Part shown: positions 34,238 through 43,376 of the stretch, one piece after another
Layout: the number at the start of each line of letters is the position of its first letter
Position numbering within the stretch: position 1 is the first letter of the stretch
Assembly (NCBI RefSeq): GCF_014197245.1
Contig: NZ_JACIFF010000003.1
Span: 384,077 to 448,076, forward strand
Direction of reading: 5' to 3'
DNA length: 64,000 nt
Source of the DNA: Neolewinella aquimaris
Lineage (GTDB): Bacteria; Bacteroidota; Bacteroidia; Chitinophagales; Saprospiraceae
The notes under the pieces: generated by a model
What the model was told of the DNA's origin: nothing
What the model saw: only the letters and a program-made list of their open reading frames with translations
The model's database searches: none
Program-made: the position numbers and the translations under genes

Positions 34238-34684
34238 ATGAAAGTAATTATGCTGCAAGACGTCGAGAAAGTCGGCGATAAGCACGAAGTAATTGAAGTG
34301 AAGGACGGTTTCGGCCGCAACTACCTGCTTCCCCGCGGGCTGGCCATCATTGGCAATAAGTCTAACATGGGCCGTCTCAATGAGATGATCCGTCGTGAGA
34401 ACGCGCAGGAGCAGAAGAAACTGGACGTGTACCGTGAGGTAGCCAACAAGCTGAAGGGCAAGACCCTGCGGGTAGGTGCCAAATCGGGTACGAGCGGACG
34501 CATTTTCGGTTCGATCACCCAGCTGCAAATCCGCAATTTGCTGCAGGAGCAGTTCGGCGTAGACGTCGAGCGCAAGAAGATCATTCTTCCCGAAGAAGCA
34601 AAGGAACTCGGTACCTACCAGTTTACCATGCGCCTGCACCCGGAAGTGGTACAGGAGATGGATATGGAGATCGTCCAGGAGTAG
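34238..34684 (+). CDS. rplI: 50S ribosomal protein L9
   Basis: A 148-residue L9 with the N-terminal rRNA-binding domain (MKVIMLQDVEKVGDKHEVIE; FGRNYLLPRGLAIIGN), a long connecting helix and the C-terminal domain (GRIFGSITQLQIRNLLQEQF). It stands 212 bp from rpsR, past a repeat. A TAAATTTC at 34225-34232 just before the ATG may give it its own transcript. It converges on the kdsD-like gene with 10 bp between stops. Confidence 0.95.
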   Translation: MKVIMLQDVEKVGDKHEVIEVKDGFGRNYLLPRGLAIIGNKSNMGRLNEMIRRENAQEQKKLDVYREVANKLKGKTLRVGAKSGTSGRIFGSITQLQIRNLLQEQFGVDVERKKIILPEEAKELGTYQFTMRLHPEVVQEMDMEIVQE

Positions 34685-34694
34685 GCAACAACTT

Positions 34695-35669
34695 CTAGAC
34701 CATCCCTTCCCGCATAAAGTCGTGGAGGTGTACGAAACCCAGGTACGCACCGGCTTCATCCGTTACGATGAGCTGACTGATGCTGTCTTCCCTCAACCGG
34801 GTAACCGCGGCGACCGCGAGGTCCGTGTCAATAACGGATTTGGGAGAGGTGGTCATCATATCTTCGGCCCGGATATCGGTCAGATCGGTGTGGCGATTCA
34901 GCATTCTTCGCAGGTCGCCATCCGTGATGATACCGACGAGTCGTTCACCCGTACGATTTACTACCGCAGTGGCTCCCAGGCACTTACTGGTCATCTCGTA
35001 CAGGGTGTCCAGTAGTGGGGTGTCGGGATAGACCAGGGGGCGCTGGTTACGTGGGTAAAGATCTCCCACTTTTAGGTACAGTTGTTTGCCTAGCGACCCA
35101 CCCGGATGAAATTTCGCGAAATCGGCGGGAGTGAATCCACGCAGCGCGAGTAGGGAGGTGGCTAGCGCGTCTCCCATCGCCATTTGCAGGGTCGTGCTGG
35201 TGGTGGGTGCGAGCTCATTGGGGTCTGCTTCCCTCTCGAAGGGAGTCAGCAGAAGGTATTGTGCTCGGCGGGCCAGGGTTGAATCGCGCTTACTGGTCAT
35301 GGCGATCAGGGTATTGCCCATGTTTTTGACGAGCAGGGAAAGCACATCTATTTCGGCGGTTTCGCCGCTGCGACTGAGGACAAGTACCAGGTCTGAGGGT
35401 TGCACCATACCGATATCGCCGTGAATCGCGTCTCCTGCGTGTAAAAAAAATGCCGGAGTTCCGGTTGAATTAAGGGTAGCAACAATCTTTTGGGCCACTA
35501 ATGCGGTTTTACCTACACCGGTCACGATGAGTCGATCTCCCCGCCGGTAGATGGCTTCCACGCAAGTTGTAAAGTCTTCTCCGATGCTATCAGCTAGCTG
35601 TTCCAGTGCCTTGGCTTCGATGCGGAGGGTCTGGCGGGCTGTTTCGGAAACGGGGCTGGAATATTTCAA
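34695..35669 (-). CDS. kdsD: KpsF/GutQ-type arabinose-5-phosphate isomerase
   Basis: A 324-residue sugar-phosphate isomerase: an SIS domain (RLIVTGVGKTALVAQKIVAT; GDIGMVQPSDLVLVLSRSGE) in the first ~200 residues, then two CBS domains (residues ~205-320). This converts ribulose-5-phosphate to arabinose-5-phosphate for KDO synthesis in lipopolysaccharide. The gene name is by similarity; GutQ-type activity cannot be excluded. It faces rplI with 10 bp between stops and diverges from recQ. Confidence 0.87.
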   Translation of the reverse strand: MKYSSPVSETARQTLRIEAKALEQLADSIGEDFTTCVEAIYRRGDRLIVTGVGKTALVAQKIVATLNSTGTPAFFLHAGDAIHGDIGMVQPSDLVLVLSRSGETAEIDVLSLLVKNMGNTLIAMTSKRDSTLARRAQYLLLTPFEREADPNELAPTTSTTLQMAMGDALATSLLALRGFTPADFAKFHPGGSLGKQLYLKVGDLYPRNQRPLVYPDTPLLDTLYEMTSKCLGATAVVNRTGERLVGIITDGDLRRMLNRHTDLTDIRAEDMMTTSPKSVIDTDLAVAAVTRLREDSISQLIVTDEAGAYLGFVHLHDFMREGMV

Positions 35670-35911
35670 GTCGGTTTGTATTTTCGTCGCGATGAGCGAT
35701 GGGCAAAGTTGGGAATGACTTTTGGTATATTCTATCGTCTCATGATTTGGAAGCCAGAATTAGCCCTATTTTAAAGGGAAAGGACTACTTAACCATATAA
35801 CTGCGGAATAAATCCGAACCAATCACCTTTTTACACTGTCATTGCATCCACGGTCGATCCGTGTAGAGGCGGGCAATGACCATGGGTTGATTGGAACAAA
35901 GCGATACATCA

Positions 35912-38128
35912 ATGACTGCAAAAGCGTCAGTTAACTTTCTTGAGGAAGCATTAGCCGAAAATTTCGGGTTCGACACATTCAAGGGAAATCAGGAGGCCAT
36001 CATCCAGTCTCTCTTCGACGGCAAAGACACCTTTGTCATCATGCCTACGGGCGGCGGAAAAAGCCTCTGCTACCAACTACCGGGTATCATGATGGAGGGC
36101 TGCGCCCTCGTCATCTCGCCGCTGATCGCACTCATGAAGAATCAGGTCGATTCGATCCGTTCGCACGGCGATAGCGACGAGATCGCTCACTTCCTCAACT
36201 CCTCCCTCTCGAAAACGCAGATGCGGCAGGTAAAGGAAGACATCACCTCCGGTAAGACCAAGTTGCTCTTCGTTGCCCCCGAGACCCTTACCAAAGAGGA
36301 GAACATCGATTTTTTCCGGGAAGCCGTGATCTCCTTCGTTGCCATCGATGAAGCCCACTGTATTTCGGAGTGGGGACACGATTTCCGCCCCGAATACCGG
36401 CGTATCCGAGAAATGCTCGACATGATCGGACACGACATTCCGATCATCGCCCTCACGGCTACGGCTACCCCCAAGGTGCAGTCCGACATCGTGAAGAACC
36501 TCCGCATGGGGGAGGATCAGAACACCTTCGTCTCCTCCTTCAATCGCGACAACCTTTACTACGAGGTTCGTCCCAAGGGAAAGAAGGAGTACACCTTCCG
36601 ACAGATCATCAAGATCGTGAAGGAGATGCCCGATCAGTCGGGGATCATCTACGTACAGAGCCGCAAATCGGCCGAAGAGATCGCACAAGCGCTGGTGGTG
36701 AATGGCATCAAGGCCGCACCCTACCACGCCGGACTGGATCCCAAGACCCGGTCCCGCACCCAGGACGAATTCCTGATGGAGGATGTAGACGTCATCTGCG
36801 CCACGATCGCCTTCGGCATGGGCATCGATAAGCCCGACGTGCGCTTCGTGATGCACTACGACATTCCTAAGTCCATAGAGAACTACTACCAGGAGACCGG
36901 CCGCGCCGGCCGCGACGGTATGGGAGGGCGGTGTATTGCGTTTTACGCCTACAAGGACATCCTGAAACTGGAAAAATTTCTTCGCGATAAACCCCTGATG
37001 GAGCGCGAAATGGGAGCCCAGCTGATGCAGGAGGTGATGTCGTACTCTGAAACGACCGCCTGTCGCCGACGCTTCCTGCTTCACTATTTTGGTGAAGAAT
37101 ACGACGAAGCGAACTGCAACAAGATGTGCGACAACTGCCGGCACCCGCGCGAAAGAGTAGCGGTGACCGAGGAGATGGTCCAGGCACTTACGTCGGTCAG
37201 GCTACTTGACGAAAACTACCCGCTTAAGACACTCATCGAGTTCGTACTGGGGAAGGAGACGAAGCAGATGAAGGACTACGAGTTCACCCAGCTTCCGGGT
37301 TTCGGCTCGGGAAAGGGCAAGGAAGAGGTCTTCTGGAGTTCCGTATTTCGTCAAGCACTTCTCAATAATTTGGTGCGCAAGGACATTGAATCTTACGGCA
37401 CCATCAAGCTAACGAAGAAGGGCGAAGCTTTTCTCAAAAAGCCCGTAAAGTTCGAAATCCCCATCGACCACGACTTCGAAAAGGAACTGGCCCAAGATAT
37501 GCAGGGTGAGGCGGACGATGCTAAGTCTGTCGTGCTGGATCAGGCCCTGTTGCTGGCCCTTAAGGACCTGCGGAAGAAGGAGGCCAAGCGGCTCGGGATT
37601 CCTCCCTTCGTGATCTTCCAAGATCCCTCTCTGACAGATATGGCCACGCGCTATCCCGTGGATCTGGAGGAGATGAAGAACATTCACGGCGTCAGCATTG
37701 GCAAAGCACGTCGGTACGCGACTCCCTTTCTGGTTCTGATCGAGAAATACTGCGAGGAGAATAACATCGACCGGCCCAGCGACTTTGTCGTGAAGCAGGT
37801 GGCCAACAAATCAAAGACAAAGGTCAACATCATTCAGGGAGTGGACCGCAAGCTACCGTTAGAGGATATTGCTTCCGGTAACCAGCTCACCATGGACGAG
37901 CTACTCAGCGAAATGGTTGTCATCGTCTCCTCCGGAACCAAGCTGAACATCGACTACTACGTCGAGGAGGAAGTCGACGAATACAGCCTCGAAGAAACCT
38001 ACGACTACTTCATGAACGCCGATACGGACGATCCCGATCTGGCTTTCCAGCAGCTCAAAGAAGAGGATGTCACCATCGATGAGATCAAGCTGGTGCGCAT
38101 CAAGTTTTTGAGCGAAATGGCGAATTGA
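35912..38128 (+). CDS. recQ: ATP-dependent DNA helicase RecQ
   Basis: A 738-residue RecQ helicase starting at ATG 35912 (MTAKASVNFLEEALAENFGF). Walker A PTGGGKSLCYQLP is near residues 45-57, DEAHCISEWGHDFRPEY near 145, QETGRAGRDG at the end of the helicase core. The RecQ zinc site (CRRRFLLHYFGEEYD; CNKMCDNC) follows, then the RQC winged helix (~400-510) and an HRDC domain near 560-640 (VIFQDPSLTDMATRYPVD). The last ~100 residues are acidic. RecQ unwinds forks and recombination intermediates. A purine-rich repeat begins right after the stop. Confidence 0.95.
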   Translation: MTAKASVNFLEEALAENFGFDTFKGNQEAIIQSLFDGKDTFVIMPTGGGKSLCYQLPGIMMEGCALVISPLIALMKNQVDSIRSHGDSDEIAHFLNSSLSKTQMRQVKEDITSGKTKLLFVAPETLTKEENIDFFREAVISFVAIDEAHCISEWGHDFRPEYRRIREMLDMIGHDIPIIALTATATPKVQSDIVKNLRMGEDQNTFVSSFNRDNLYYEVRPKGKKEYTFRQIIKIVKEMPDQSGIIYVQSRKSAEEIAQALVVNGIKAAPYHAGLDPKTRSRTQDEFLMEDVDVICATIAFGMGIDKPDVRFVMHYDIPKSIENYYQETGRAGRDGMGGRCIAFYAYKDILKLEKFLRDKPLMEREMGAQLMQEVMSYSETTACRRRFLLHYFGEEYDEANCNKMCDNCRHPRERVAVTEEMVQALTSVRLLDENYPLKTLIEFVLGKETKQMKDYEFTQLPGFGSGKGKEEVFWSSVFRQALLNNLVRKDIESYGTIKLTKKGEAFLKKPVKFEIPIDHDFEKELAQDMQGEADDAKSVVLDQALLLALKDLRKKEAKRLGIPPFVIFQDPSLTDMATRYPVDLEEMKNIHGVSIGKARRYATPFLVLIEKYCEENNIDRPSDFVVKQVANKSKTKVNIIQGVDRKLPLEDIASGNQLTMDELLSEMVVIVSSGTKLNIDYYVEEEVDEYSLEETYDYFMNADTDDPDLAFQQLKEEDVTIDEIKLVRIKFLSEMAN

Positions 38129-38133
38129 CAGGG

Positions 38134-38210
38134 AGGAGGGATTGAAGGGATTGAAGGATTGAGGGGCATCAGGAACATCATTCCCTCAATCCTTCTTTCC
38201 TTCAACCCCT
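38134..38210. repeat. Purine-rich intergenic repeat with inverted arm, copy B
   Basis: Starts 6 bp after the recQ stop. Left arm 38134-38165 (GGAGGGATTGAAGGG and onward) pairs with right arm 38183-38210 (CCCTCAATCCTTCTTTCC and onward), giving a long, nearly continuous stem with a ~17-base loop. Same family as copies at 34027 and 61356. Confidence 0.78.
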
Positions 38211-38222
38211 AAACACCCGATG

Positions 38223-38310
38223 CGGAGGATGAGGGATTCGAACCCCCGGTACCCGTAAGGGCACACCTGATTTCGAATCAGGCACGTTCAACCAGCTCCG
38301 CCAATCCTCC
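38223..38310 (-). tRNA. tRNA-Ser (anticodon CGA)
   Basis: An 88-nt class II tRNA on the minus strand. The acceptor stem GGAGGAT pairs with ATCCTCC; the anticodon stem CCTGA/TCAGG holds loop TTCGAAA with anticodon CGA (codon UCG); the long variable arm and GGTTCGAATCC T-loop fit a serine tRNA. Its promoter-like TAAATTTG is just upstream. Confidence 0.92.
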
Positions 38311-38320
38311 GGAAGCTCGG

Positions 38321-38328
38321 CAAATTTA
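38321..38328 (-). promoter_or_regulatory. Promoter -7 element TAAATTTG of tRNA-Ser
   Basis: On the minus strand a perfect TAnnTTTG match ends 11 bp before the tRNA 5' end. No TTG at -33. Confidence 0.55.
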
Positions 38329-38362
38329 AGACGGATTATCGAAACATTCTGTTTGAATGTAG

Positions 38363-38370
38363 TATATTTG
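38363..38370 (+). promoter_or_regulatory. Candidate -7 element TATATTTG for dprA
   Basis: Perfect TAnnTTTG match, 87 bp before the dprA ATG and diverging from the tRNA promoter. No TTG at -33. Confidence 0.45.
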
Positions 38371-38457
38371 AGCTGCCGCGCACTACAAATTTAATTAGCT
38401 CCCGCCCCGTATTTTTTCCTCGCTCGCGGCAAATTCCTGGATTGTACACCCCTAGTT

Positions 38458-39555
38458 ATGTCTTCGGAGGAATACGCCGCCGTCGCACTGAGCCGCGTTC
38501 CGGCCATCGGGCCTAAATTGTTTCGTCTGCTGGTTAGGCACTTCGGCAGCCCGGCCGCAGTGTTGGAAGCTGGTCGCAGAGAACTGTTGGAGATTCCCGG
38601 AATAGCGGAAAGGACCGCCACCCAGTTTGAAGGTACTCAGCACCTGAGGGAGGCGGAAAGGATTGGTCAGTTCTGTACCAGCCACCGGGTCAACGTTCTT
38701 TTCTGGAGCGGTGAGGCATATCCCTTTCCCTTGGCTAAATACGATACCGCCCCGGCCGTTCTATACCACTACGGGACGACCGACTTTACTAATACACGCT
38801 CCGTAGCCATAGTCGGCACCCGCAGGATGAGTGCCCTCGGAGCACAACAGGTCGAGCGAATTATCGATCCGCTCGCCGGCTCCGGAGTCCTGGTGGTCAG
38901 TGGATTGGCCTATGGCGTGGACATCACCGCACACCGTCGCTCCATGCAGTTCGGCCTGCCCACTCTAGCAGTACTAGGAAGTGGTCTACAGCACATCTAC
39001 CCGCGCACCCACCGAAAAGTAGCCCTTGAGATGGCGGAGCGGGGTGGTGGCTTGCTTACCGAATATCCTCCCTGGCAGTCGCCCGAACGGGAGCATTTTC
39101 CCGCACGTAATCGCATCGTTGCCATGCTTGCCGACATCACGGTAGTGGTCGAGTCCGACACGTCGGGGGGATCCATGATCACGGCCAACATGGCCCACGG
39201 TTACGGCCGTAGGGTGGGGGCGTGTCCGGGGCGGGGCGGGGATAGCCGGACGGCCGGATGCAATGCCCTGATAAAAAGTGGGCGCGCTCACTTAATTGAG
39301 GGTGGCGACGACATCCTACGGCTGTTGAATTGGCAATCGGGAGCGGCGTCCTCTCAGTTGCGGTTGTTCGACCTCGAACCGGGCGAGCGCCAGCTGGTAG
39401 ACCTACTACGAACAGAGGAATCTCTGGCAATCGATGACCTCATCCGCGGGATGGAACTTCCGCCGACAAAACTTGCCGGTACCCTCCTCACGCTAGAGAT
39501 GAAGGGAATTATTACAGCACTGCCTGGACAGCGGTACCGGGTCGCCAGTGGCTGA
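38458..39555 (+). CDS. dprA: DNA-processing protein DprA
   Basis: A 365-residue DprA/Smf protein, which loads RecA onto incoming single-stranded DNA during natural transformation. The N-terminal SAM-like region (LSRVPAIGPKLFRLLVRHFG) precedes the Rossmann domain (VAIVGTRRMSALGAQQVE; VVSGLAYGVDITAH; FPARNRIVAML; VVVESDTSGGSMITANMA). The last ~60 residues form the DprA winged helix (ESLAIDDLIRGMELPPTKLA). Length and motifs are normal. Other competence genes are outside the window. Confidence 0.94.
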   Translation: MSSEEYAAVALSRVPAIGPKLFRLLVRHFGSPAAVLEAGRRELLEIPGIAERTATQFEGTQHLREAERIGQFCTSHRVNVLFWSGEAYPFPLAKYDTAPAVLYHYGTTDFTNTRSVAIVGTRRMSALGAQQVERIIDPLAGSGVLVVSGLAYGVDITAHRRSMQFGLPTLAVLGSGLQHIYPRTHRKVALEMAERGGGLLTEYPPWQSPEREHFPARNRIVAMLADITVVVESDTSGGSMITANMAHGYGRRVGACPGRGGDSRTAGCNALIKSGRAHLIEGGDDILRLLNWQSGAASSQLRLFDLEPGERQLVDLLRTEESLAIDDLIRGMELPPTKLAGTLLTLEMKGIITALPGQRYRVASG

Positions 39556-39624
39556 GGTCAGAGGGCTTCGTAAACTTTGACGCTTATTTAAAGTTGCTTG
39601 CCCTGCTGCATTCGGTCCTTGCTC

Positions 39625-39632
39625 TATCTTTG
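39625..39632 (+). promoter_or_regulatory. Promoter -7 element TATCTTTG of the alkaline phosphatase gene, probably leaderless
   Basis: A perfect TATCTTTG ends only 4 bp before the ATG at 39637. Since transcription starts a few bases after this element, the mRNA probably begins at or next to the AUG. Confidence 0.6.
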
Positions 39633-39636
39633 CTGC

Positions 39637-40821
39637 ATGAACTACCTGCGTTTACTTTCCGGTTTCTTTGCCGTACTGATTTTCACCGCTTGTCCGCCGG
39701 CTCCCCAAACTTCTACCGCCCCGTCGGGAAGGAACACCCCTGGAGAGCCGGGATCAAATGATGCTGCGCTTCCCCCATCGGTCGATGGTTACGCCAGAAC
39801 TCAGGGTGGTCCCAAAAACATCATCCTGATGATTGGAGATGGCATGGGCATTAGCCAGATTACGGCGGGGCTGTACAGCAACGGCAACCGACTCAACCTG
39901 GAACGGTTCCCGGTGATCGGTCTACACAAAAGCTACAGTGGGAACAACCTCATTACGGACTCCGCCGCCGGAGCGACGGCCTTTAGCGCGGGAGTTAAAA
40001 CTTACAACGGTGCCATTGGGGTCGATCTGGATACGATGCCGGTAACCACCATACTGGAAATGGCGGAGGCCGCCGGAATGCCTACCGGTCTGGTCGCTAC
40101 TTCATCCATTGTCCATGCTACTCCCGCGTCCTTTTATGCCCACGCGAAGTTTCGACAAAATTACGAAGAGATCGCGGCGGACCTCATGGACACCGACATT
40201 GACCTCTTCATCGGCGGCGGCGTGAAGTTCTTCGAGCGACGGGAGGGGGACACCCGCAACCTCAGCGATGAATTGAGAAAAAGGGGCAACGATGTCCGAT
40301 CGTTTGTCGACACCGATCTCAAGAACCTGAAAGTCGATCGGGCCAAAAACTTCGCGTACTACACCGCGGACGGGGAGCCGCTTCCCTACAGTGAAGGAAG
40401 GGATTATCTCGTGGAGGCCAGTAAGCTCGCGGTCAACTTTCTGGACGAGCGGGATACGGGCGATCAGGGCTTCTTCTTGATGATCGAGGGTTCGCAAATC
40501 GACTGGGGAGGGCACGCCAACAAAAGCGACTACATTATCTCCGAAATGATCGAATTCGACAACGCCATCGGAGAGGTCCTCAACTTCGCCCAACGGGATG
40601 GTGAAACGCTCGTCATCGTCACTGCCGACCACGAAACCGGTGGCTATGCCATCAATACTGGTTCCGAGCTTGGCAACATCCAGGGAGCGTTTACCTCCGA
40701 CTACCACACGGCCGATCTCATCCCGGTTTTCGCTTTTGGTCCCGGAGCTGCGCGGTTCTCCGGTATCTACGAGAACACTGCCATCTTCGACAAGATGAAG
40801 TTGCTGTACGGTTTCCGGTGA
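39637..40821 (+). CDS. Alkaline phosphatase, exported
   Basis: A 394-residue PhoA-superfamily enzyme. ATG 39637 begins a lipoprotein-like signal (LLSGFFAVLIFTACPPAP, possible lipid Cys about residue 19). The metal/active-site motifs are present: NIILMIGDGMGISQITAG (zinc Asp), TDSAAGATAF with catalytic Ser109, HATPASFYAHAKFR, and VTADHETGGYA near 330. It hydrolyses phosphate monoesters in the periplasm or at the outer membrane. The close promoter at 39625 suggests a leaderless transcript. There is no Pho-box I can identify. Confidence 0.9.
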   Translation: MNYLRLLSGFFAVLIFTACPPAPQTSTAPSGRNTPGEPGSNDAALPPSVDGYARTQGGPKNIILMIGDGMGISQITAGLYSNGNRLNLERFPVIGLHKSYSGNNLITDSAAGATAFSAGVKTYNGAIGVDLDTMPVTTILEMAEAAGMPTGLVATSSIVHATPASFYAHAKFRQNYEEIAADLMDTDIDLFIGGGVKFFERREGDTRNLSDELRKRGNDVRSFVDTDLKNLKVDRAKNFAYYTADGEPLPYSEGRDYLVEASKLAVNFLDERDTGDQGFFLMIEGSQIDWGGHANKSDYIISEMIEFDNAIGEVLNFAQRDGETLVIVTADHETGGYAINTGSELGNIQGAFTSDYHTADLIPVFAFGPGAARFSGIYENTAIFDKMKLLYGFR

Positions 40822-40988
40822 GTTTGCCTTCGTATAATATGACGCAACAATAACGTTTTGACCCGTAACACTAAGGGAGAGCATGCGTTATGACTGTTGT
40901 GAACTCGTGCAATCAGCGCCGGCAGTAGTATATTCGGCGCTTCTATCCATCCTGATTTGACCATGAGATCATTTTCAAAATCACCAAC

Positions 40989-42038
40989 GTGCAAGTAAAT
41001 ATCCAAAACGGTGTGGATGATATCCACCAATCCCTCAAAAATTGGAAAACCATCATTTCCCAGTACCAGAAAGCAAACACCTGGCGTGCAATCGGACAGC
41101 TGTTCAGTAGCTTCGGTCCCTTCCTGGCCCTGTGGGTTGCGATGTACTTCAGCGTCGAATACTCCATCTGGCTGACCCTGGCGCTCGGTATGGTAAACGC
41201 GTTTTTCCTGGTTCGCATCTTCATTATTCAGCACGATTGCGGCCACTACAGCTTCCTCGGAAAGCGGAAGATGAACGACGCCATCGGCTTCGTTTGCTCC
41301 TTCTTTAGTTCCATTCCCTACACGTATTGGGCACGAGTACACAGCTTCCACCACGGTCACACCGGCCAGTTGGAGCACCGTGATATCGGAGACATCGACT
41401 TCCTCACGGTAGGTGAGTTCCGCAAGCTGAATGCTTGGGGGCGCTTTAAATACCGGGTCTTCCGCAATCCGGTCGTCCTCTTCCTGATCCTCCCGATGAT
41501 CTACCTGGGTGTGGTGCTCCGTATGCCCCGCATCAATTTCCCCGGTTGGTCACCCATCATCCGGAAGCAGCAGATCAACAACCTGCTGATCCTCGCCGCC
41601 TACGTCGGGCTCGGCTTCCTGGTGGGTTGGAAAGCGTTCCTGATCGTTCAGGGCAGCATCATCTTCTTCTTCGGTATTATCGCATTCTGGTTCTTCTACG
41701 TACAGCACCAGCACGATCATACCTACATGCAGTGGTCCAAGAACTGGGACTACCTTACCGCCGCCATCAAGGGTGCAACTTTCTACAAGCTTCCCCGCTT
41801 CATGCACTTCCTTACCGGCAACATCGGCTACCACCACATTCACCACCTTAGTAGCCGTATTCCAAATTACAACCTGCGCCGGTGTGCTAAGGAGAACCCC
41901 GTTCTGCAGCGCCACGTAACTAAGATCACCTTCCTCCAGAGCCTTCCTCTTATGTTCAACAAACTATGGGACGAGGAAAAGCAGCGTATGATCTCCTTCC
42001 GGGAGTTCTACCGGGGTGAAGGCAAACTCGCCGCCTAA
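40989..42038 (+). CDS. Membrane fatty acid desaturase
   Basis: A 349-residue membrane enzyme from GTG 40989 (MQVNIQNGVDDIHQSLKNWK). The three histidine boxes that bind the di-iron centre are present: HDCGH at 82-86, HSFHH at 118-122 and HHIHH at 282-286. Four or more hydrophobic helices lie between them. It introduces a double bond into acyl chains; regiochemistry and donor are unknown. It may adjust membrane fluidity in the cold. A TATATTCG lies at 40929-40936. The gene ends in an intrinsic terminator. Confidence 0.9.
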   Translation: MQVNIQNGVDDIHQSLKNWKTIISQYQKANTWRAIGQLFSSFGPFLALWVAMYFSVEYSIWLTLALGMVNAFFLVRIFIIQHDCGHYSFLGKRKMNDAIGFVCSFFSSIPYTYWARVHSFHHGHTGQLEHRDIGDIDFLTVGEFRKLNAWGRFKYRVFRNPVVLFLILPMIYLGVVLRMPRINFPGWSPIIRKQQINNLLILAAYVGLGFLVGWKAFLIVQGSIIFFFGIIAFWFFYVQHQHDHTYMQWSKNWDYLTAAIKGATFYKLPRFMHFLTGNIGYHHIHHLSSRIPNYNLRRCAKENPVLQRHVTKITFLQSLPLMFNKLWDEEKQRMISFREFYRGEGKLAA

Positions 42039-42063
42039 ATCCGGCAAAGAATCTCTTGCACTG

Positions 42064-42105
42064 ACGACCCGCCTCCGATCACCTCGGGGCGGGTCGTTTT
42101 CTTTT
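42064..42105 (+). terminator. Intrinsic terminator after the desaturase gene
   Basis: Perfect ACGACCCGCC (42064-42073) and GGCGGGTCGT (42088-42097) arms are followed by a T-rich run, before the convergent ABC permease gene. Confidence 0.8.
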
Positions 42106-42110
42106 GTACG

Positions 42111-43352
42111 CTATCCTTCCTTCACCGCCAGTTCGACCAGCTCCGCACGTCGCGCGGGTAGAATGGATGCTAACAACCCAATGAACAGTACCGTGACTGC
42201 GACCACGACGAAGTCAAGCGGACGCAAGGATAGGGGGTAGGCCTCCGCCAGGGTATACGGTAGACCGATGATCTCGTAGCGCGTCTGAATGATGTAGACC
42301 AGCGTTGCCAGACCAAAGCCGGCCAGCAATCCGAGGGCGCAAATCAGCAGACCCACCCGGAGAAAGACATTTCTGATGTCGCGGCCCTCCATCCCCAGGC
42401 TCCGAAGAATTACGATGTCCTTTCGCTTTTCCAGTACGATCATCCACAACGCTCCGACCAGATTGAAGCTGATGAGGATCATCATTAGGGATACAATTGC
42501 GTAAGCAACGTATTTTTCCACGCGCATCAGCTTCAGAATGCTGTTCTCCTGTTCGAAGCGATTTTTAACGACGAACTGATCCCCGACCGCCTCGCGAATC
42601 CGTTGGTAGGTATTTCCGTTAGCAAATCCTGGGTGGAGTTTAATTTCGAGTCCGGAGACAATCCCATCCTCAACCCCCATAATTTCGCGGGCCAGTGAAA
42701 GTTTGATCACCACCGCCTGGTTTTCAAAAGCCTCCTGACTGCGCACGATCCCGACCGGCAACACTTCGCGTACCTGGTAGGGGAGCCTCCCCGAGGCCAG
42801 TATCGTTCCACCACCGCGCGTGCGGGGGCGGGGGACATAAATGGACAGCGTATTGAATTGGTTGAGGGGATCGATGAGTAACTCCTGAGCGAGATTCTGC
42901 CCCACGATGGCTCCGAGTGCCTGTACCTGCGGATAATCGAGGTCATACCTTCCCTCCCCGATCATCGTGTCGATCCCGTTGACGGCGGCGTAGTCGCTAT
43001 CTACCCCCTTCAGCGGCCCGAAGGCTTGGTGACCGAGGTACTGGAAACGAGCCGTCTCCTCCAGGGTCTGGGAAATTACCCTGACGCCATCTACTTTTCG
43101 GATCCGGGCCAGTAGGTCATCGGTTGCTTCAAAGGTCTTACCCCGGGCCGCGGTAATGCGTACGTCGGGATTGAGGTTGTTGAACATACCCACGAAGATG
43201 TCCTCAAATCCATTGAACACACTAAGGGCAATGATCAGCGCAGCCGCACCGATGGCGACGCCGAAGGCGGCCACAAAGGTGATGATGTTGATGGCATTGG
43301 TTGACTTACGGGCGAAGAGATACCGCCACGCCATCCGCGCGGGAAGATTCAT
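42111..43352 (-). CDS. FtsX-like ABC transporter permease, LolC/E type
   Basis: A 413-residue permease of the MacB/FtsX superfamily: an N-terminal TM helix (FVAAFGVAIGAAALIIALSV) followed by a large periplasmic domain (~45-270), then three C-terminal TM helices (AYAIVSLMMILISFNLVGAL; LLICALGLLAGFGLATLVYI; FVVVAVTVLFIGLLASILPA). The layout fits the lipoprotein-releasing LolCDE system that extracts lipoproteins from the inner membrane. The ATPase partner is not adjacent, so LolC/E is inferred. The MarR gene lies 24 bp upstream on the same strand. Confidence 0.85.
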   Translation of the reverse strand: MNLPARMAWRYLFARKSTNAINIITFVAAFGVAIGAAALIIALSVFNGFEDIFVGMFNNLNPDVRITAARGKTFEATDDLLARIRKVDGVRVISQTLEETARFQYLGHQAFGPLKGVDSDYAAVNGIDTMIGEGRYDLDYPQVQALGAIVGQNLAQELLIDPLNQFNTLSIYVPRPRTRGGGTILASGRLPYQVREVLPVGIVRSQEAFENQAVVIKLSLAREIMGVEDGIVSGLEIKLHPGFANGNTYQRIREAVGDQFVVKNRFEQENSILKLMRVEKYVAYAIVSLMMILISFNLVGALWMIVLEKRKDIVILRSLGMEGRDIRNVFLRVGLLICALGLLAGFGLATLVYIIQTRYEIIGLPYTLAEAYPLSLRPLDFVVVAVTVLFIGLLASILPARRAELVELAVKEG

Positions 43353-43376
43353 TGCCCAAAGGTAGTCAAGCGTCCC

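Noticed and set aside
36077-37144. A 355-codon minus-strand frame inside recQ
   Set aside because: Shadow of the RecQ helicase domain; no recognisable protein signature.
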